A program made the translations under genes and the position numbers. A stretch of 64,000 nt of DNA from Cristatella mucedo (taxonomy: Eukaryota > Bryozoa > Phylactolaemata > Cristatellidae), in contig WPIO01000151.1 in assembly GCA_009760855.2 (NCBI GenBank), positions 336,501 to 400,500 of the forward strand. The letters are read 5' to 3'. Of the stretch, positions 46,996-58,859 are shown piece by piece. The notes under the pieces were generated by a model that was given only the letters and a program-made list of their open reading frames with translations, was not told the origin of the DNA and did no database searches. Every line of letters starts with the position of its first letter. Position 1 is the stretch's first letter.

Positions 46996-47809
46996 AAATT
47001 ATATTTAGCTTCAAGCCCTCTCATTTTGGCTTCATCGCCAACCTCCTATCCCAATCTAGGAGGACTGGTCCTAAAAAATTAATAAAAACAACGTTTTCCT
47101 TGAATTGTTCTCTGAGATAACTAAAGCTACCTTCTTACGTATTTTATTGATTAGCTTCTCTCACGAAACTAGAAAAAATCTGGTAACCTCTCCGGTGTAC
47201 AACTGATCTTATTAAGGCCTTTCAGGTAATTTGAATTATTTAGCTCTCTCGGCTAGCCCTTTCGAATCTCTCGGTGGAGTTTGGCACCTTGAGCTTTCAC
47301 ATTAATCGTGTTGCCTTTAATTTCACCTGAGTATTACCAGAATATCACTGTCACGGTTTAGGTAAAACAATAGCAGAACCATTCACAGTATAGGCGATAC
47401 ATGAGCGGCGACCGGCCATCCCTTGAGCTTTTAAGAATAATGTGCCTCTCTGAGATCATTTTGACATCAGATCATTTCGCAGTTTGTAATCTCCCTGTTG
47501 CTCATTGATCTAACCTTCATTGCTACTCCAGTGTAACGTAATATTACCTGAGCTTGTATCCCCTTCAAACTGCGATTACCTTCTGATTCTCAATTTGTAT
47601 TACGATTTGTTCAGTTAGAAAAATACCTACCTTTCTCACTAACCTACACCCTATGGGTAAAATTAGCATCACTCTGAAACTGGAAACCCTCGATTCTAAA
47701 ATTTGCCCATACAGCGCTTTTCTTCTACTATCTGCGGGAAATCTGAGTGTCCTTTCAAATATTCTTTCACGAAGTGATCAAATAAGCTCCATAGTTGAGC
47801 TTGCCTGAT
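46996..47809. other. Intron 14, middle, nothing recognised
   Basis: No repeat end or exon seen. Confidence 0.45.
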
Positions 47810-49920
47810 TCCAATTGATCATGATAACGATGCATTTTATATAAGGCCCTAATATAACTCAGTTTCTTGTAATTAGTATTATATTTGCTGCAAAGGAAGC
47901 GCGATTGAATGGTTAGTGGTGACATTCTCTGTGACAACAAGCGTAACTTTGTGATGGGTGACATGCAGATGGTCAGCATCCAAATATGGTTAGTCGCTGC
48001 ATGCAGTTTCAGTACGCACAATCAAATGAACATACTAAATGCTGTGTTAACTAAATTCGTCTTTAGTTTTCTTGATGTGGTAAAGTTTGATGATGTCGCG
48101 AAGCTAGTCGGATGTGAGTTCCAGGCTTTTGAAGTATGCTAACTAAATGCACGGTCCCCGAAGGATTTGAGGTTTGTACGAGGTATAGGTAAACGGTTAT
48201 ATTCCCAACAACGGCTAGAACGATGCTTAGCTTGGTGGGGGATCAGATCCGATAGGTAGGCTGGAACAGAGGAATGAAGGGGCTAACAAGGGAGCAACGA
48301 AACCTTGAAGTCAATCCATTGCTTGACCAGTTGCCAGTGCAGGTCGTCGAGACGTGGTGTAATGTGGCAACTGGGACGCTCACGAGAGACAAGTCTAGCT
48401 GCAGAGTTATGAACAATGTGTAAGCACCTGATTGCACAGGCCGGTAGATGAGCAAGAGGTTAGTTACAGTAGCCGAGACGGGATTTCCCAAATGCACGGA
48501 GTAATTTAGATTTGTTATCCCCGTCTAAGCAAGCCTAGATTTTAGAATTGTCATGTAGCCGAAAGTAGGGAGACTGAACCGTAGACCTGCTGCGGTCGCC
48601 TAATGAAAGGTCACTTTGGAACGTGAAGAATTGATTTTTTTCCGATTCAATAGGGTATCGGCAGGCAGAGCCGATTTTGAACTTTATCCTTTTCAATTTC
48701 TGAGTTACACTTGGTTTGCCCATAAGTGATAAGCTGCTTTTATCATTAAATTTAGGAAACTTTGCTGCTATCAATGTGCAGATGCTACCAATACCTGCAG
48801 CAAGGAAGTGGAGAGAATTGACGTTGGCATGGGTTTACAGGGATAAAAGCAAAGGTACAACTTAGTGTGATCTGCATGGAATAATTGAAACCCTAGATTG
48901 CGCCTGGCAATCACGTCACCAAGAGGGAGAGTATAAATCGTGACAAGAGCTGTGCTAGCACAGAGCGCTGAGGTACCTCAATACTTACGAGGCTCCTCGT
49001 GCCTCGTTCCATCGGTGTCTATTCACATCCGTACTCTGAAGTCACCTACTGAGATAGAACCTGGACTTTTTTAATGCAGTGTCAGTCATGGCCAGGCGAG
49101 ATGAGCGGCACTCAAGAAGGACTTGGTGATCGATAGTATCAAAAGCTGCCTAAAGATCAAGCGAAACAAGCAGAGAGGCTCTACTTAAGTCTGAACCTTA
49201 AGTAAGCTGTTGTACACCCGAAGCAATGCTGACTCTACGAAATGATAAGCTTTAAAACTAGAGTTTAACTTACTAGCAAGGTTTGACTTTTCAAAATGCG
49301 AGTTCGGCCTGTCTGCCACGATTCGTTTCACTGTCTTTGATAGGAAAGTTTTAATGGAGATTTGGCGAAAGTTGCTCAATTTCTTTTGGTTTAGTATTGC
49401 TTTCGTGAGTAGCGGCCTGACAACAACCTTTTTGAAAAGTTTTGAGATTTGACCTGAGGCTAATGATATATTTATGAGCTACTTATGCATGGAAGCAGCA
49501 GATCTATGTACCGTAGAAGAAGGATCGTAGAAATTAGGTCTAGAGGACTAATCTTCTTCTTTGACTGGTATATGAGTTTCAGTTCGTGGAGGCCATTTCT
49601 GGCCTCCATGAACGTAAACATTGAGGTGCTGCTTGGAAATGAGGGACAGGATTCTATGTGGTGGTGGCAGGTACTCCTGTTAGGAACTCTCTGATCTTTT
49701 CTATCTGTTTGACAAAGAAATGACGGAAGTGATCTGCTAGATCATCACAGGGATCACTAGGTAAGGATTTCACCTTAGAGCAGATAAGGATACGGTGTAT
49801 TGTAGACATCAGCATTTTTGGATTGTGCATCTGCGAATTGGCTTACTGTCTTATAGAATCTAGACTTGGCACTTTCTTAGGATAGATTGGTAAGATTTAC
49901 AGTGTGCATTTCATTCCCTC
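47810..49920 (-). mobile_element. LINE family A, long copy
   Basis: Minus strand. 3' UTR at 47815-48100, C-terminal coding decayed, RT with GKPSVTQKLKRIKFKIGSA (48720-48660), RT N-terminus with SKLNSSFKAYHFVESALLRVY (49265-49205) and the linker toward the endonuclease up to 49920. Frameshifts and stops throughout. Confidence 0.85.
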
Positions 49921-49934
49921 AGAATCCAATGGGA

Positions 49935-50125
49935 GCTGAACGACTGCAGCTAGGGCGGGGGACTGTCTGGCTAACCCCCCCCCCGGCCCTCCCCCAGCTC
50001 GTCAGCAGTCCTGACCCACCCTTTCTTCAGTGGGCTCGAGCCTCGTGGCATATGTAATACGACTGGATATATATTAAGTTCTCTTACGGCATTGTGAAAA
50101 TGACTTATATTTCTTATATTGTATA
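49935..50125 (+). mobile_element. tRNA-derived SINE (family 2)
   Basis: GTGGGCTCGAGCCTCGTGGCATATGTAAT then ATATATTAAGTTCTCTTACGGC, with a C-rich run (near 49975-49986) in the head. Decayed hairpin. It ends about 100 bases before the domain III S5 exon. Confidence 0.7.
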
Positions 50126-50230
50126 CGTTTACTAACTTTTGATATACCACTCACCCACACTATGCGGATTAGGTGGGAAACAACTTATTCCACGCTATCG
50201 GCTATCAACCTGCTGTGTGCTTCGTTGTAG

Positions 50231-50602
50231 ATCGTGGTGAACTCTCTTCTGTTTGCGATGCCCGCAATCTTCAATGTGCTGCTTGTGTGTATGTTATTTG
50301 GGTTGATATTCTCCATCTTGGGAGTGCAGCTCTTTGCCGGGAAATATTACGCCTGCTACGACCCAGAAAACGACCCTTCGTCACCGATCGTCAATGACCG
50401 TTATTGGTTACCGTTATATAATATGTCGGGTCATTATACGAACGTCACCGACATAATATCGTGCTTGAATCAGGACTACACGTGGAGAAATAGACTGGTA
50501 AACTTTGACAACGTGATTAACGGATACATCGCCCTCTACCAATTGGTTACTTTCGAGGGCTGGATGGAGCTTATGCAGTCTTCAGTCGACAGCAAGGACG
50601 AG
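50231..50602 (+). CDS. Nav exon: domain III S4-S5 linker, S5, P-loop (filter residue Glu)
   Basis: 124 codons, phase 0 to 0. Acceptor GTGCTTCGTTGTAG, donor GAG|GTAACT. IVVNSLLFAMPAIFNVLLVC is the S4-S5 linker and S5 start; S5 ends ILGVQLFAGKYY, as in Nav. The long extracellular turret holds NMS and NVT, two possible N-glycosylation sites, and cysteines in YACYD and ISCLN. The P-loop reads VNFDNVINGYIALYQLVTFEGWMELM. The residue that is Lys in DEKA channels (TFKGW) is Glu, as in DEEA channels of the Nav2/DSC1 type. The exon ends SSVDSKDE. Confidence 0.96.
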
Positions 50603-51394
50603 GTAACTCTCCCAAAAGGAAACCATCTGTGTGGTCGCCAGCAATGATTGCTGATTAGGTTACCATGTCATTGCTAGAGTGAGATTTGAAGTTATTTCTT
50701 GTGTTCTCTCTACTTTATCTGTAGATTCCTGCCTAAATTTTCTTCTGAACAAACCCATCAGGAACATGACTAAGTATTCGACCCCATAAATGACACCTGT
50801 ACCAGTTATTGATTTAACCGTAGTGTTACTTCCGGATTTTAGAGATTTTAGAGATTTTGAGAGATTGGTTTTAAATCCGTGAAAGACGATCTCTTTTTAT
50901 TTTGCAGCTCAACTAGTTTTAATGCGATCAATCTAATATAATTGTATGTAAGCTTTTTCTTGTCGTGTTGTTTTATGTTTCAGGTGCTAAAAACATTTAT
51001 TACTAAAATGGCACTCGATGAAGTATTTGAAATTATGAAAATCATGATAAATTGGTTCTCCTATTTTGAGACTCAATTGCTTAACCAAGTATCGCGTCCG
51101 AGACAAACCACTAAATCTATAAGCAACCATTTAATTTATCGTAATACCTCACCCCCTCTAAAATTGGTGTCCAACTTTACATAGCAAATGTACTGTTCAC
51201 TAGCCGGCTGAAGTCGGTAAAATTTGTTTGCTTACCACCAATTTAGTGACAGGATTTAAGACGCATACATTTTTAGTGAGTGAATAGACCGTTGACTTGT
51301 ATCTCGAGGTACAGGAGCATCTCCTATTGGAACTTCGTAAATGCGATTATCTAGCTCGTCATAGAGAACTCACGATTGCTATAGGTGTACAATT
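50603..51394. other. Intron 15, first part
   Basis: AT-rich, nothing recognised. Confidence 0.5.
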
Positions 51395-53695
51395 TAATTT
51401 TAATACTTGCATTTTCTACTACCAGTTTGAGGTTCATACGAGGTATGGGTAATATAATGTATCTCCGTCTGTAACTCCACAAAGTCATAAAGACTTTGCG
51501 AGTGTTACTCAGATGAGTTTTGCATAGCACACTCACTGCGTAAGCCTCTTTCGGTATGCGTGCGGTAGCCAAGGACTTCGTCTCAAGCAACAACGAGAAA
51601 GTGGAAAGCATAGCAGAGTCAGGAGAGCAGTAGAGGTAGTGAATATCATGGAAGTAGCAGCTCAGGACAGCTAAAAAGGATGAGCCATAGTGGCAATAGT
51701 AGAGTAGTTGTCGTTGCTTAAGAATTGTGGAAGCGAGTTCCACAGTCTATGACCGGCAGAGCTAATGCTTCTGTCGCCAACGGTCTTTAAGCAGAGGAAT
51801 GAGACAGCTAATTTATTGTCCACACAGGACCTGAGGGCGCGAAAAGGCTGAAACTTGTGCAGCAGTTTAGCTAATTAGGTAGGAGCCAGGTCGTTGCTGG
51901 CCTTGTGGGTCAGGGTAAGAACCTTGCTCTGAATCCGTTGGTCAACCGACATCCATCTTAGATCTTTTAGCAAAGGAGACACGTGCTCAAACTTCTGAGA
52001 CTTGAAGACTAGCCTTGCGGCCATATTCGTAGTCAGCTGCCGCGGCCTAATTGCTTTCTTTGGTAGCCCAGCCAAATGGGAATTACAATAATCAAGCCGA
52101 GACAGAACTAAGGAGCTGGTTACCGTTTTTTACAAGCCACTGTAGAAGAAAGCCTCTAACCTTGGATAGTGATCGGACGTGATGGCTAGCTGTAGAAGCA
52201 GTCTTCTGAATTGAGCTTTTAAAATTGAGGCAGCTGTCAAAAACAACACCTAAATTTCGAACTTGTGGTGATTGTCGCACAACAGCATCACCTATTAGAA
52301 GATCGAAGCGTTTTAATCCAGGAACACGCTGAGGGAGTCCTATGAGCAGCAGTTCGATTTTATCGTCATTTAATTTCAGGAAGTTTTCCGACATCCATGA
52401 TCGAAAATCGGCAGGGCGAGCATTCAATGTTTCAGTTGTGGCAGCAGATTCCGACGGCTTGAATGGCAAATACAATTGAGTATCGTCAGCATAAAAGTGA
52501 TATCCTATTCCGTGGGCCTTAATATTTTTTCCCAGAGGTTGGGTATCAACGGAGAACAGCAATGGACTGAGTACAGTCCCTTGAGGGACTCCACTGGTGA
52601 CCCTTCTCGTATGTAAGACCTGACCCCCACCCAACACGGGTAAACGATTTTATTTCTAAAACGTATTGCTACTATGCTTGGCCTGCATGGGGATTCGATC
52701 CGATGTGTAAACTGTAGCCAAAGAATAAAGGGACCTAAAAGTGAGTGACAAAACATTAAAGTCGATGCGCTGTTTGACAGGGAGACAGAGCAGGGCAGCG
52801 AGAAGTGATGTGATGCTGCTACTGTGAAGATCACGACAGACAAGCCTAGCAGCGAAATGTTCCACCCGTTTTAAGCTTCGGATTGCACAGGCCAGCAGAC
52901 TAGCAAGCAGTGAGTTACAGAAGTCGAGACGGAATGTCACAGATGCATGGACCAAATTTGGTGTCCCTGTCTAACTAAGACCACATTTTAGCAACGTTAT
53001 TAGCTAGAAAATAGGCAGACTTGACTGTGGAGGCGACGTGGTCGTCTAATGAAAGGTCGTTTTGGAACAGGATAGATAGATTTGGTACAGATTCGAGGGA
53101 AATGTGCTAGTAGAGCCGATTGAGAGCTTCAATCCGTCCTATTTCTGAATCACACTTGGTTTTCCCATAACTAGTAATTCGGTTTCATCATTCGATCTAA
53201 GAACATTTGCTGCCTTTGCCGTGCGGATGTTATCAATTCAGAAGGAAATTGATGCAATTCGACGATCTCGAAGGATAGCAGGGATCAAAGCGATAGTACA
53301 AATGAATGTGATCTCCGTAAAAGTGAAAGAATAGAGTGTGCTTGGGAATCACATCGGCAAGAGGGAGAGTATAGACCGTTAAAAGAACTAGACCTAGCAC
53401 AGGGCCCTGAGGTACCCCATATTTAAGAGGTTCCTTGGTGACCTGTGTCCATTTACATAAATACTCTGGAGTCTTCCAGTGAGATAGGACCTGAAACCTT
53501 GCAGAATAGTGCCTGTAATGCCTGGGTGAAATGAGGAGCACTCAAAAATGACTTTGTGGCCATCAGTACTAAAAGCTGCCGAAAGATTGAGCAAACCAAT
53601 CAGTGAGGGTCTACTTTCCAACCTGCATTCCTAAGTAAGTCGTTGTAAATCCGAAGCAATTCTGACTATGTGCAGGGATTTGGTCTAAAACCAGA
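51395..53695 (-). mobile_element. LINE family A, minus strand, split by family B
   Basis: The left arm is a short piece (GTTTGAGGTTCATACGAGGTATGGG, to 51448). The right arm resumes at about 52633 (GGGTAAACG...) and runs through the RT C-terminus ([21 protein letters not shown]), the 53540-53390 RT core (YGVPQGPVLGLVLLTVYTLPL) and the RT N-terminus to 53695. Family B fills 51449-52632. Confidence 0.85.
51449..52632 (-). mobile_element. LINE family B, RT and 3' end, nested in family A
   Basis: Minus strand: [17 protein letters not shown] and [14 protein letters not shown] (52610-52450) form the RT core with an intact YADD, then [20 protein letters not shown] and the C-terminal AGLPKKAIRPRQLTTNMAARLV. 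The tail is GGAGATACATTATATTA at 51449. 5' truncated inside RT. Confidence 0.9.
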
Positions 53696-55735
53696 CTGGA
53701 AGTTATCATCCAAAATGCTGATGTCAACGATCAACCATCTCCTCAACTGCTCCCAGAATAGCTCCTTACCTGATGATCCTAGTGAGGATCTAGCCGATCG
53801 CTTCTCTCGATTCTATGTGCAGAAGATAGACAAGATCAGAGTCCATCCCTGCAATGACAACATCCCCACTGCAATGTTGTTCCCCAATTCCTGGCTGCAC
53901 CTCAATGTCTACATTTAAGCAGGTCACTAGTGATCACGTCCTGAAGTTCATATCCCAATCAAAGAAGACAACAAGTCCTCTGGACTCTATTCCCACTGTC
54001 CTGTTCCTACGTTGCATTGATCTGCTGCTGCCATGCATAACTAATATCATTAAAATGTCATTAGCCTCAGGTCATGTCCCAGCACCTTTCAAAGGGCTGT
54101 AGTCAAACTTGTTCTCAAGAAAGCGACAATAGACGAAGAAAACTTGAGCAACTACTGCCCAGTCTCCCTTCTACCAGTCCTATCAAAGACACTGGAACTG
54201 GTCGCGGCGGACCAGCTGAACTCATATATCGAAACTTCAAACCATGCTAGTAAGCTCCAGTTTCGCTTTAGAGGTAATCATTTCACAGAGTCAGCATTGC
54301 TTAGAGTATACAACGACCTACTTGGGAATCCAGACATAGGTAGATTGTCTTTGCTTTTTTTGCTTGATCTTTCGGCAGCTTTTGATACTATCGATCACAA
54401 AGTTCTTCCAGAGCGCCTCTCATCTCGCCTGGGCATCACCGGCACTGCTCTGCCATGGTTCAGGTCCTATTTCAGATAGAGACTCCAGAGTATTGACGTG
54501 AATGGACAAATATTATCCAAGGTACCTCTGAAATATGGGGTACCTCATGCCCCGTGCTAGGTCCGACTCTTTTCATGGTTTATACTCTCCCTCTTGCTGA
54601 TGTGATTGCCAAGCACAATCTAGGCTTTCACTTCTATTGGGATGACACTCAGTTGTACCTTTGCTTTGATCCCTCCCCGCCTTCGAGCACCTCAAATTCT
54701 CTCAACTCTCTTGCAGATGAATTGATGACATTTGTGCATAGATGGCCGCAAAATTTCTGAAACTAAACGATGATAAAACTAAGTTATGGGCAAACGCAGT
54801 GGAATTCAGAAATTAGAAAGGCTGACGCTCAAAAGTGGCTCTGCCAGCATATCTCCTGTTGAATCAGCTCGAAATATAGGTATCATGTCCCAAAGTGACC
54901 TCTCGTTAGACGACCACATCAGCTCCACAGTCAAATCTACCTACTTTCAGCTACATAACATTGCTAAGATTTTGGCTTGTTTAGATAAGGATACCACGTC
55001 TATGTTGGTCCATGCGAGCGTAACATCCCGTCACGACTTCTGCAACTCACTGCTAACTGGTTCTACTGGCATGTGCGATCAGGCAATTGCAGCTGGTGCA
55101 AATCTCTGCAACTAGGCTTGTCTGTCGTGAACGTCGCAGTTGCCACATCACACCACTTCTCGCCAACCTGCACTGGCTACCAGTCAAGGAACGGATAGAC
55201 TTCAAGGTTTTGTCATTCACTTTTAGGTCACTTCATTCATTCGCTCCAGCCTATCCCTCAGATCTACTTTCCCACCAGGCCAAGCATCGTACCACCCGCT
55301 TTTCGGAATCCAACAGTCTACCGATACCTTGTACAAACCTCTAATCCTTTGGGGATCCTGCATTTAGTTCGTATGCTCCCAAAGCCTGGAACTCCCTCCA
55401 GACTTGCGTGAGAACATTCCCTGACTTGACCACATTTAAAAAGAACTTAAAAACAAACCTTTTTAGGACAGCATTTAGTGGGTCCCTGTGATTCGTCCTT
55501 CACGTGCTTATGCGTGCTGACACTTTGCATGCTGCCACTAACTACATTTGCATACTGACCCTTTGCATGTCTCCCCTAACCATGTTATTCATGTTGTTTT
55601 TTCATCAAGCATGATATTACTTACCATTCAATCGCATTTCCTTTTGTAGAAAATGTAAAACCCCTAGAGAGAGAATAAGTTCTCCGAGGGTGCTTTATCA
55701 AGTGCATTATCATTATTATTATTATCATTAGAAAA
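53696..55735 (+). mobile_element. LINE family A, best RT copy
   Basis: Plus strand. RT from the upstream linker (LADRFSRFYVQKIDKI) through [52 protein letters not shown] (YADD changed to YWDD) and SARNIGIMSQSDLSLDDHISS, then the C-terminus, hairpin and (TTA)-type tail at 55735. Frame breaks at several points. Joined head to head with the minus copy at its left. Confidence 0.9.
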
Positions 55736-57080
55736 GTTTAAAGTTTCTATCTGTCAGTTCGGCTGGCCTGCCATGACTAGTTCCAGTGCTACTGATAGGA
55801 GCGGTAGAGTTTAGTCCGGGGGATGTTCCCAAAGTTCTCTTGATCTAGTGTTGTGTTGGCACACTAGGTAAGGCGGTTGCTTTCGCAACCTCGGTCCCGA
55901 GGTCGTGGGTTCGATTCCTGTGGTGGGCGATTCTTTATCGCCACTGCAAGTGGTGGTGATAGCCGTAAAGGCTCTGTTGTCGCTATACAAAAAGAGGCTG
56001 TTTAATCAGCTAGGATTTTTTTTGAGTCCAGGCCTGACTGCAGCTTCTTTGAAAGGTGCTGGGACATGACCTGAGGCTAATGACACAATTATTATTTTAG
56101 TTATGAATGGAAGCAGCAGGGTGTATACTTTTCGTAGACGCAGGATAATGCAATTAGGGTTGAGATGACTAGTTATCTTCTTTTATTGTGATACGAGCTT
56201 CATGGCGTGATCATTTCTGGCCTCTTTGAATATAGACATTAAGGTGCAACAAATGAATTGAGGGTCAGGATTCCAGATGGGTTGGTGCCACCAAGGGACG
56301 GACCCCCTGATCTTGTCTATCTTGTTGACAACGAAACTAGGAAAGCGATCAGCTTGATCATCGCAATCTGTATGGTTTACAGACTGAGATACATTACATT
56401 AGGTAAGGATTTCACTTTGGAATGAATAAGAATACGGTTGATCATAGGCATCAGTATTTTTTAATTGTGCATTTATGAATCGGCATTTTATTTTGATAAG
56501 AGCTATACATGGTCTTTGCTAGGATATATTGGTACGATTTGCCGTATTCCTGGTATGCCTACGATGGACTGTCAGTCCTGAATTTTCGTATGCTTTTTCA
56601 AGATTGTGCTTAGTAGACCATCCTAGTTTAATATCTGCAGTAAACCATGGGCGATCTATGCGAAGTTGCACAGTCTTCATAGTCAGAGGTTCAAACTCGT
56701 CCAGTATGTCTGCAAGTGTCGTGTTGTAGCAATCACCTAGTGATGACAGGTTAGGTCAGAAATGGGATTGAGTAGCAGAGGCGAAACAGACATTTCCAAA
56801 CGGACAGCATAGATGTCAATAGTCTTGGGGTTTCGCTATTCACATATGAATTTAGACGAAAACGATGGCACACATTGTAGGCTGAATTATATCTTTATGT
56901 GGTCAGATAACCAGAATTTGGTAACAATCGGTGATTTTAGCCTGCAGTTGTAGGAGAAAATTTGGTCGAGTGCACGACCCTTGATGTTAGTACGGCCGTA
57001 CACATGAGCCATATGAGACGAAGAGTGAGTCACTGCATGAAATTCGGGGCTGAAGGCGTCAGCTGTATATTTAATGTAAT
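55736..57080 (-). mobile_element. LINE family A 5' part (endonuclease to RT start), minus strand
   Basis: Reverse complement includes GRALDQIFSYNCRLKSPIVTKFWLSDH (endonuclease end with SDH, 57040-56890) and the EN-RT linker, collinear with 49260-49900. It is interrupted by a SINE at 55845-56025 and a tiny family B tail near 56372-56405. Confidence 0.8.
55845..56025 (+). mobile_element. tRNA-derived SINE (family 1), best copy, nested
   Basis: TAGGTAAGGCGGTTGCTTTCGC (A-box side), GAGGTCGTGGGTTCGATTCC (B box), body TCTTTATCGCCACTGCAAGTGGTGGTGATAGCC, end CGCTATACAAAAAGAGGCTG. The cloverleaf is not intact, so this is a SINE and not a working tRNA gene. It splits the family A copy around it. Confidence 0.85.
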
Positions 57081-57081
57081 G

Positions 57082-57298
57082 CTTATGCGTGCTGACACTG
57101 TGCATGCTGCCACTAACCACATTTGCATGCTAACCCTGTGCATATCACCCCTAACCATATTATTCATTTTATTTGTTTTTCAAGCACGATTTTACTTACC
57201 ATTCTATTGCATTTCCCTTTGCAGCAAATATAAAGCGCCTAGAAAGAGATTAGGTTCTCTTACGGCGCTTTATTAAGTTTATTATTATTATTATTATT
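57082..57298 (+). mobile_element. LINE family A 3' UTR and tail
   Basis: ATGCTTATGCGTGCTGACACTGTGCATGC through AAAGCGCCTAGAAAGAGATTAGGTTCTCTTACGGCGC and (TTA)n. Joined to the inverted 5' part at its left. Confidence 0.9.
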
Positions 57299-57365
57299 AA
57301 TGTAATGTATCTCATCTGTAAATTCACAAAGTCATAAAGACTACGCGAGTGTTAATAGACACTTA
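57299..57365 (-). mobile_element. LINE family B tail fragment
   Basis: TAATGTAATGTATCTCATCTGTAAATTCACAAAGTCATAAAGAC is the reverse complement of the family B 3' end; only about 65 bases. Confidence 0.8.
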
Positions 57366-57814
57366 AGGCATTGCACTATGGTCAAACAACACACAGGTAG
57401 GATTTTAACAGGTCTTTGATGCATCGGTTTCCATGCAAAGTGTCCTTGAGAACTTTGATTTTCGGAAAGGAATTCTGCAACAGACAAGAAACGCTAGTAG
57501 CGCTTGGCGTCAGGAGGTGAAAACTTTAATAGTGCTCTAAGAGCAAAGGCCGTGCTTTTGCAGAGTAGATGCTAATAGATCCACTTCTAATAAGTTCCGA
57601 GGAGCAGTGACACTCAAATGCTTTGAATATTAGTCGCTGTAGTTGGTTTTTCTCTGCCCCACTTGGCGGCTCCCTGGAGAGTGAAGTTAAGCGGACAATC
57701 AAGCGAGTAAGCAGATAATGCGAAGCACAATCGTAGCATCCACTACCGCCCTCGAGAGCAAGTAGCATGACTAATAAAACAAAGGCCACGAGGATTGGGT
57801 AACTGCTCAATTTC
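57366..57814. other. Intron 15, unassigned stretch
   Basis: No repeat family recognised. A minus-strand open frame (57810-57526) starts with TTG, has a hydrophobic N-terminus and four cysteines, and is not supported as a gene. Confidence 0.4.
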
Positions 57815-58700
57815 CCCTGAATAACAATAATAATAATACATTTTTATAGCGACCCCGGATAATGCTGTTTCTTTTTAGGCACTTTGCATTAGCTCCAAGG
57901 AATGGCTAAAAAATGAACGGTCGTCCAGATAAGGAGCTTCGTTAGGTAGGGAGCTTCTGTATTTAGGTGCATTGTAGCTGCAAGCACGATCCCCGGAGGT
58001 TGAGAATAATAATGATACTCATAGATAATGCGCAGAATATTCTAGTAGAACTCACGCTCTGCCTAAGCACTTTGCTAATACTGGTAAAGGAATGCGTCAA
58101 TCTGTAATTAGTAGAATGAAGCGTCAGATTGGGTAGCACAGTAAATAAAATGTAAGTGAACGGAGTAAGAAAACGCTGCCAGGTACATGTGGGAGTTTAG
58201 CTTCCTTTTTTAATTTTGTACAAGTCGTGAGGTGTCTTGCGATCAATCAGTTCTGATTCCCAGGCTTAGCGAGCTTACGAACTGGAGGCACTTTCTCTAA
58301 ATTATCTGTGGTTGATTAGAGGCACAGCTAAATGAAAAATGTCAGAGAAGTGGGTGCTGCAACCATGAGCAGTAGGTAAATAGAAAGAAGGTATGCAAGA
58401 GCAAGTAAGAAAACACCTAAACTCGGGGACAAGGCCTATAAATCCATACACTCTTTTTGTAAGTTACTAGTGTCAATTTTGAGATGCCGTCTAATGGGGC
58501 AGTTGTTACTTTCAAGACCGGCTGACACAGTTTCGAGATTTTTCTACCACTGTAAGCGTGTTTATTGCTCGTTCTTTAACGAAATGAGTCTGCATAATGT
58601 AGGCAATTCTATTTACAGCAGCGGAATTTTCCAGCTATTAAGTAATGGCCACGACCTACACAGACAGCTCCGTGGTATAGAGCGAAAATCTGGTTGAATT
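57815..58700 (-). mobile_element. LINE related to family A, strongly diverged
   Basis: (AATAAT)n followed by TTTTTAGGCACTTTGCATTAGC at 57870 resembles the 3' hairpin side; a second such motif (CTGCCTAAGCACTTTGC) is at 58057. Further right the text resembles the copy at 38800-39720. Borders approximate. Confidence 0.5.
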
Positions 58701-58859
58701 CCACTGCCGACTCTGGAAGCCCGACTGACTGCCACTCTCAATGCATCGGTTTTTATGCAGATTACCGCATAATCGGTTCCTAGCCGCCACACTTAAGGAA
58801 CCACAAATAATTCAAATCAGTTCTTATTAGTGATGCTGTTGTGCAACCATCACCACGTG

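Noticed and set aside
55853-55930. Possible tRNA gene (clear B box GGTTCGATTCC)
   Set aside because: No complete cloverleaf can be folded and the sequence continues into a SINE body with related copies elsewhere.
57526-57810. Minus-strand frame with a hydrophobic N-terminus and four cysteines, like a small secreted peptide
   Set aside because: It begins with TTG, has no ATG before codon 15, and sits between LINE fragments with no promoter or homology evidence.
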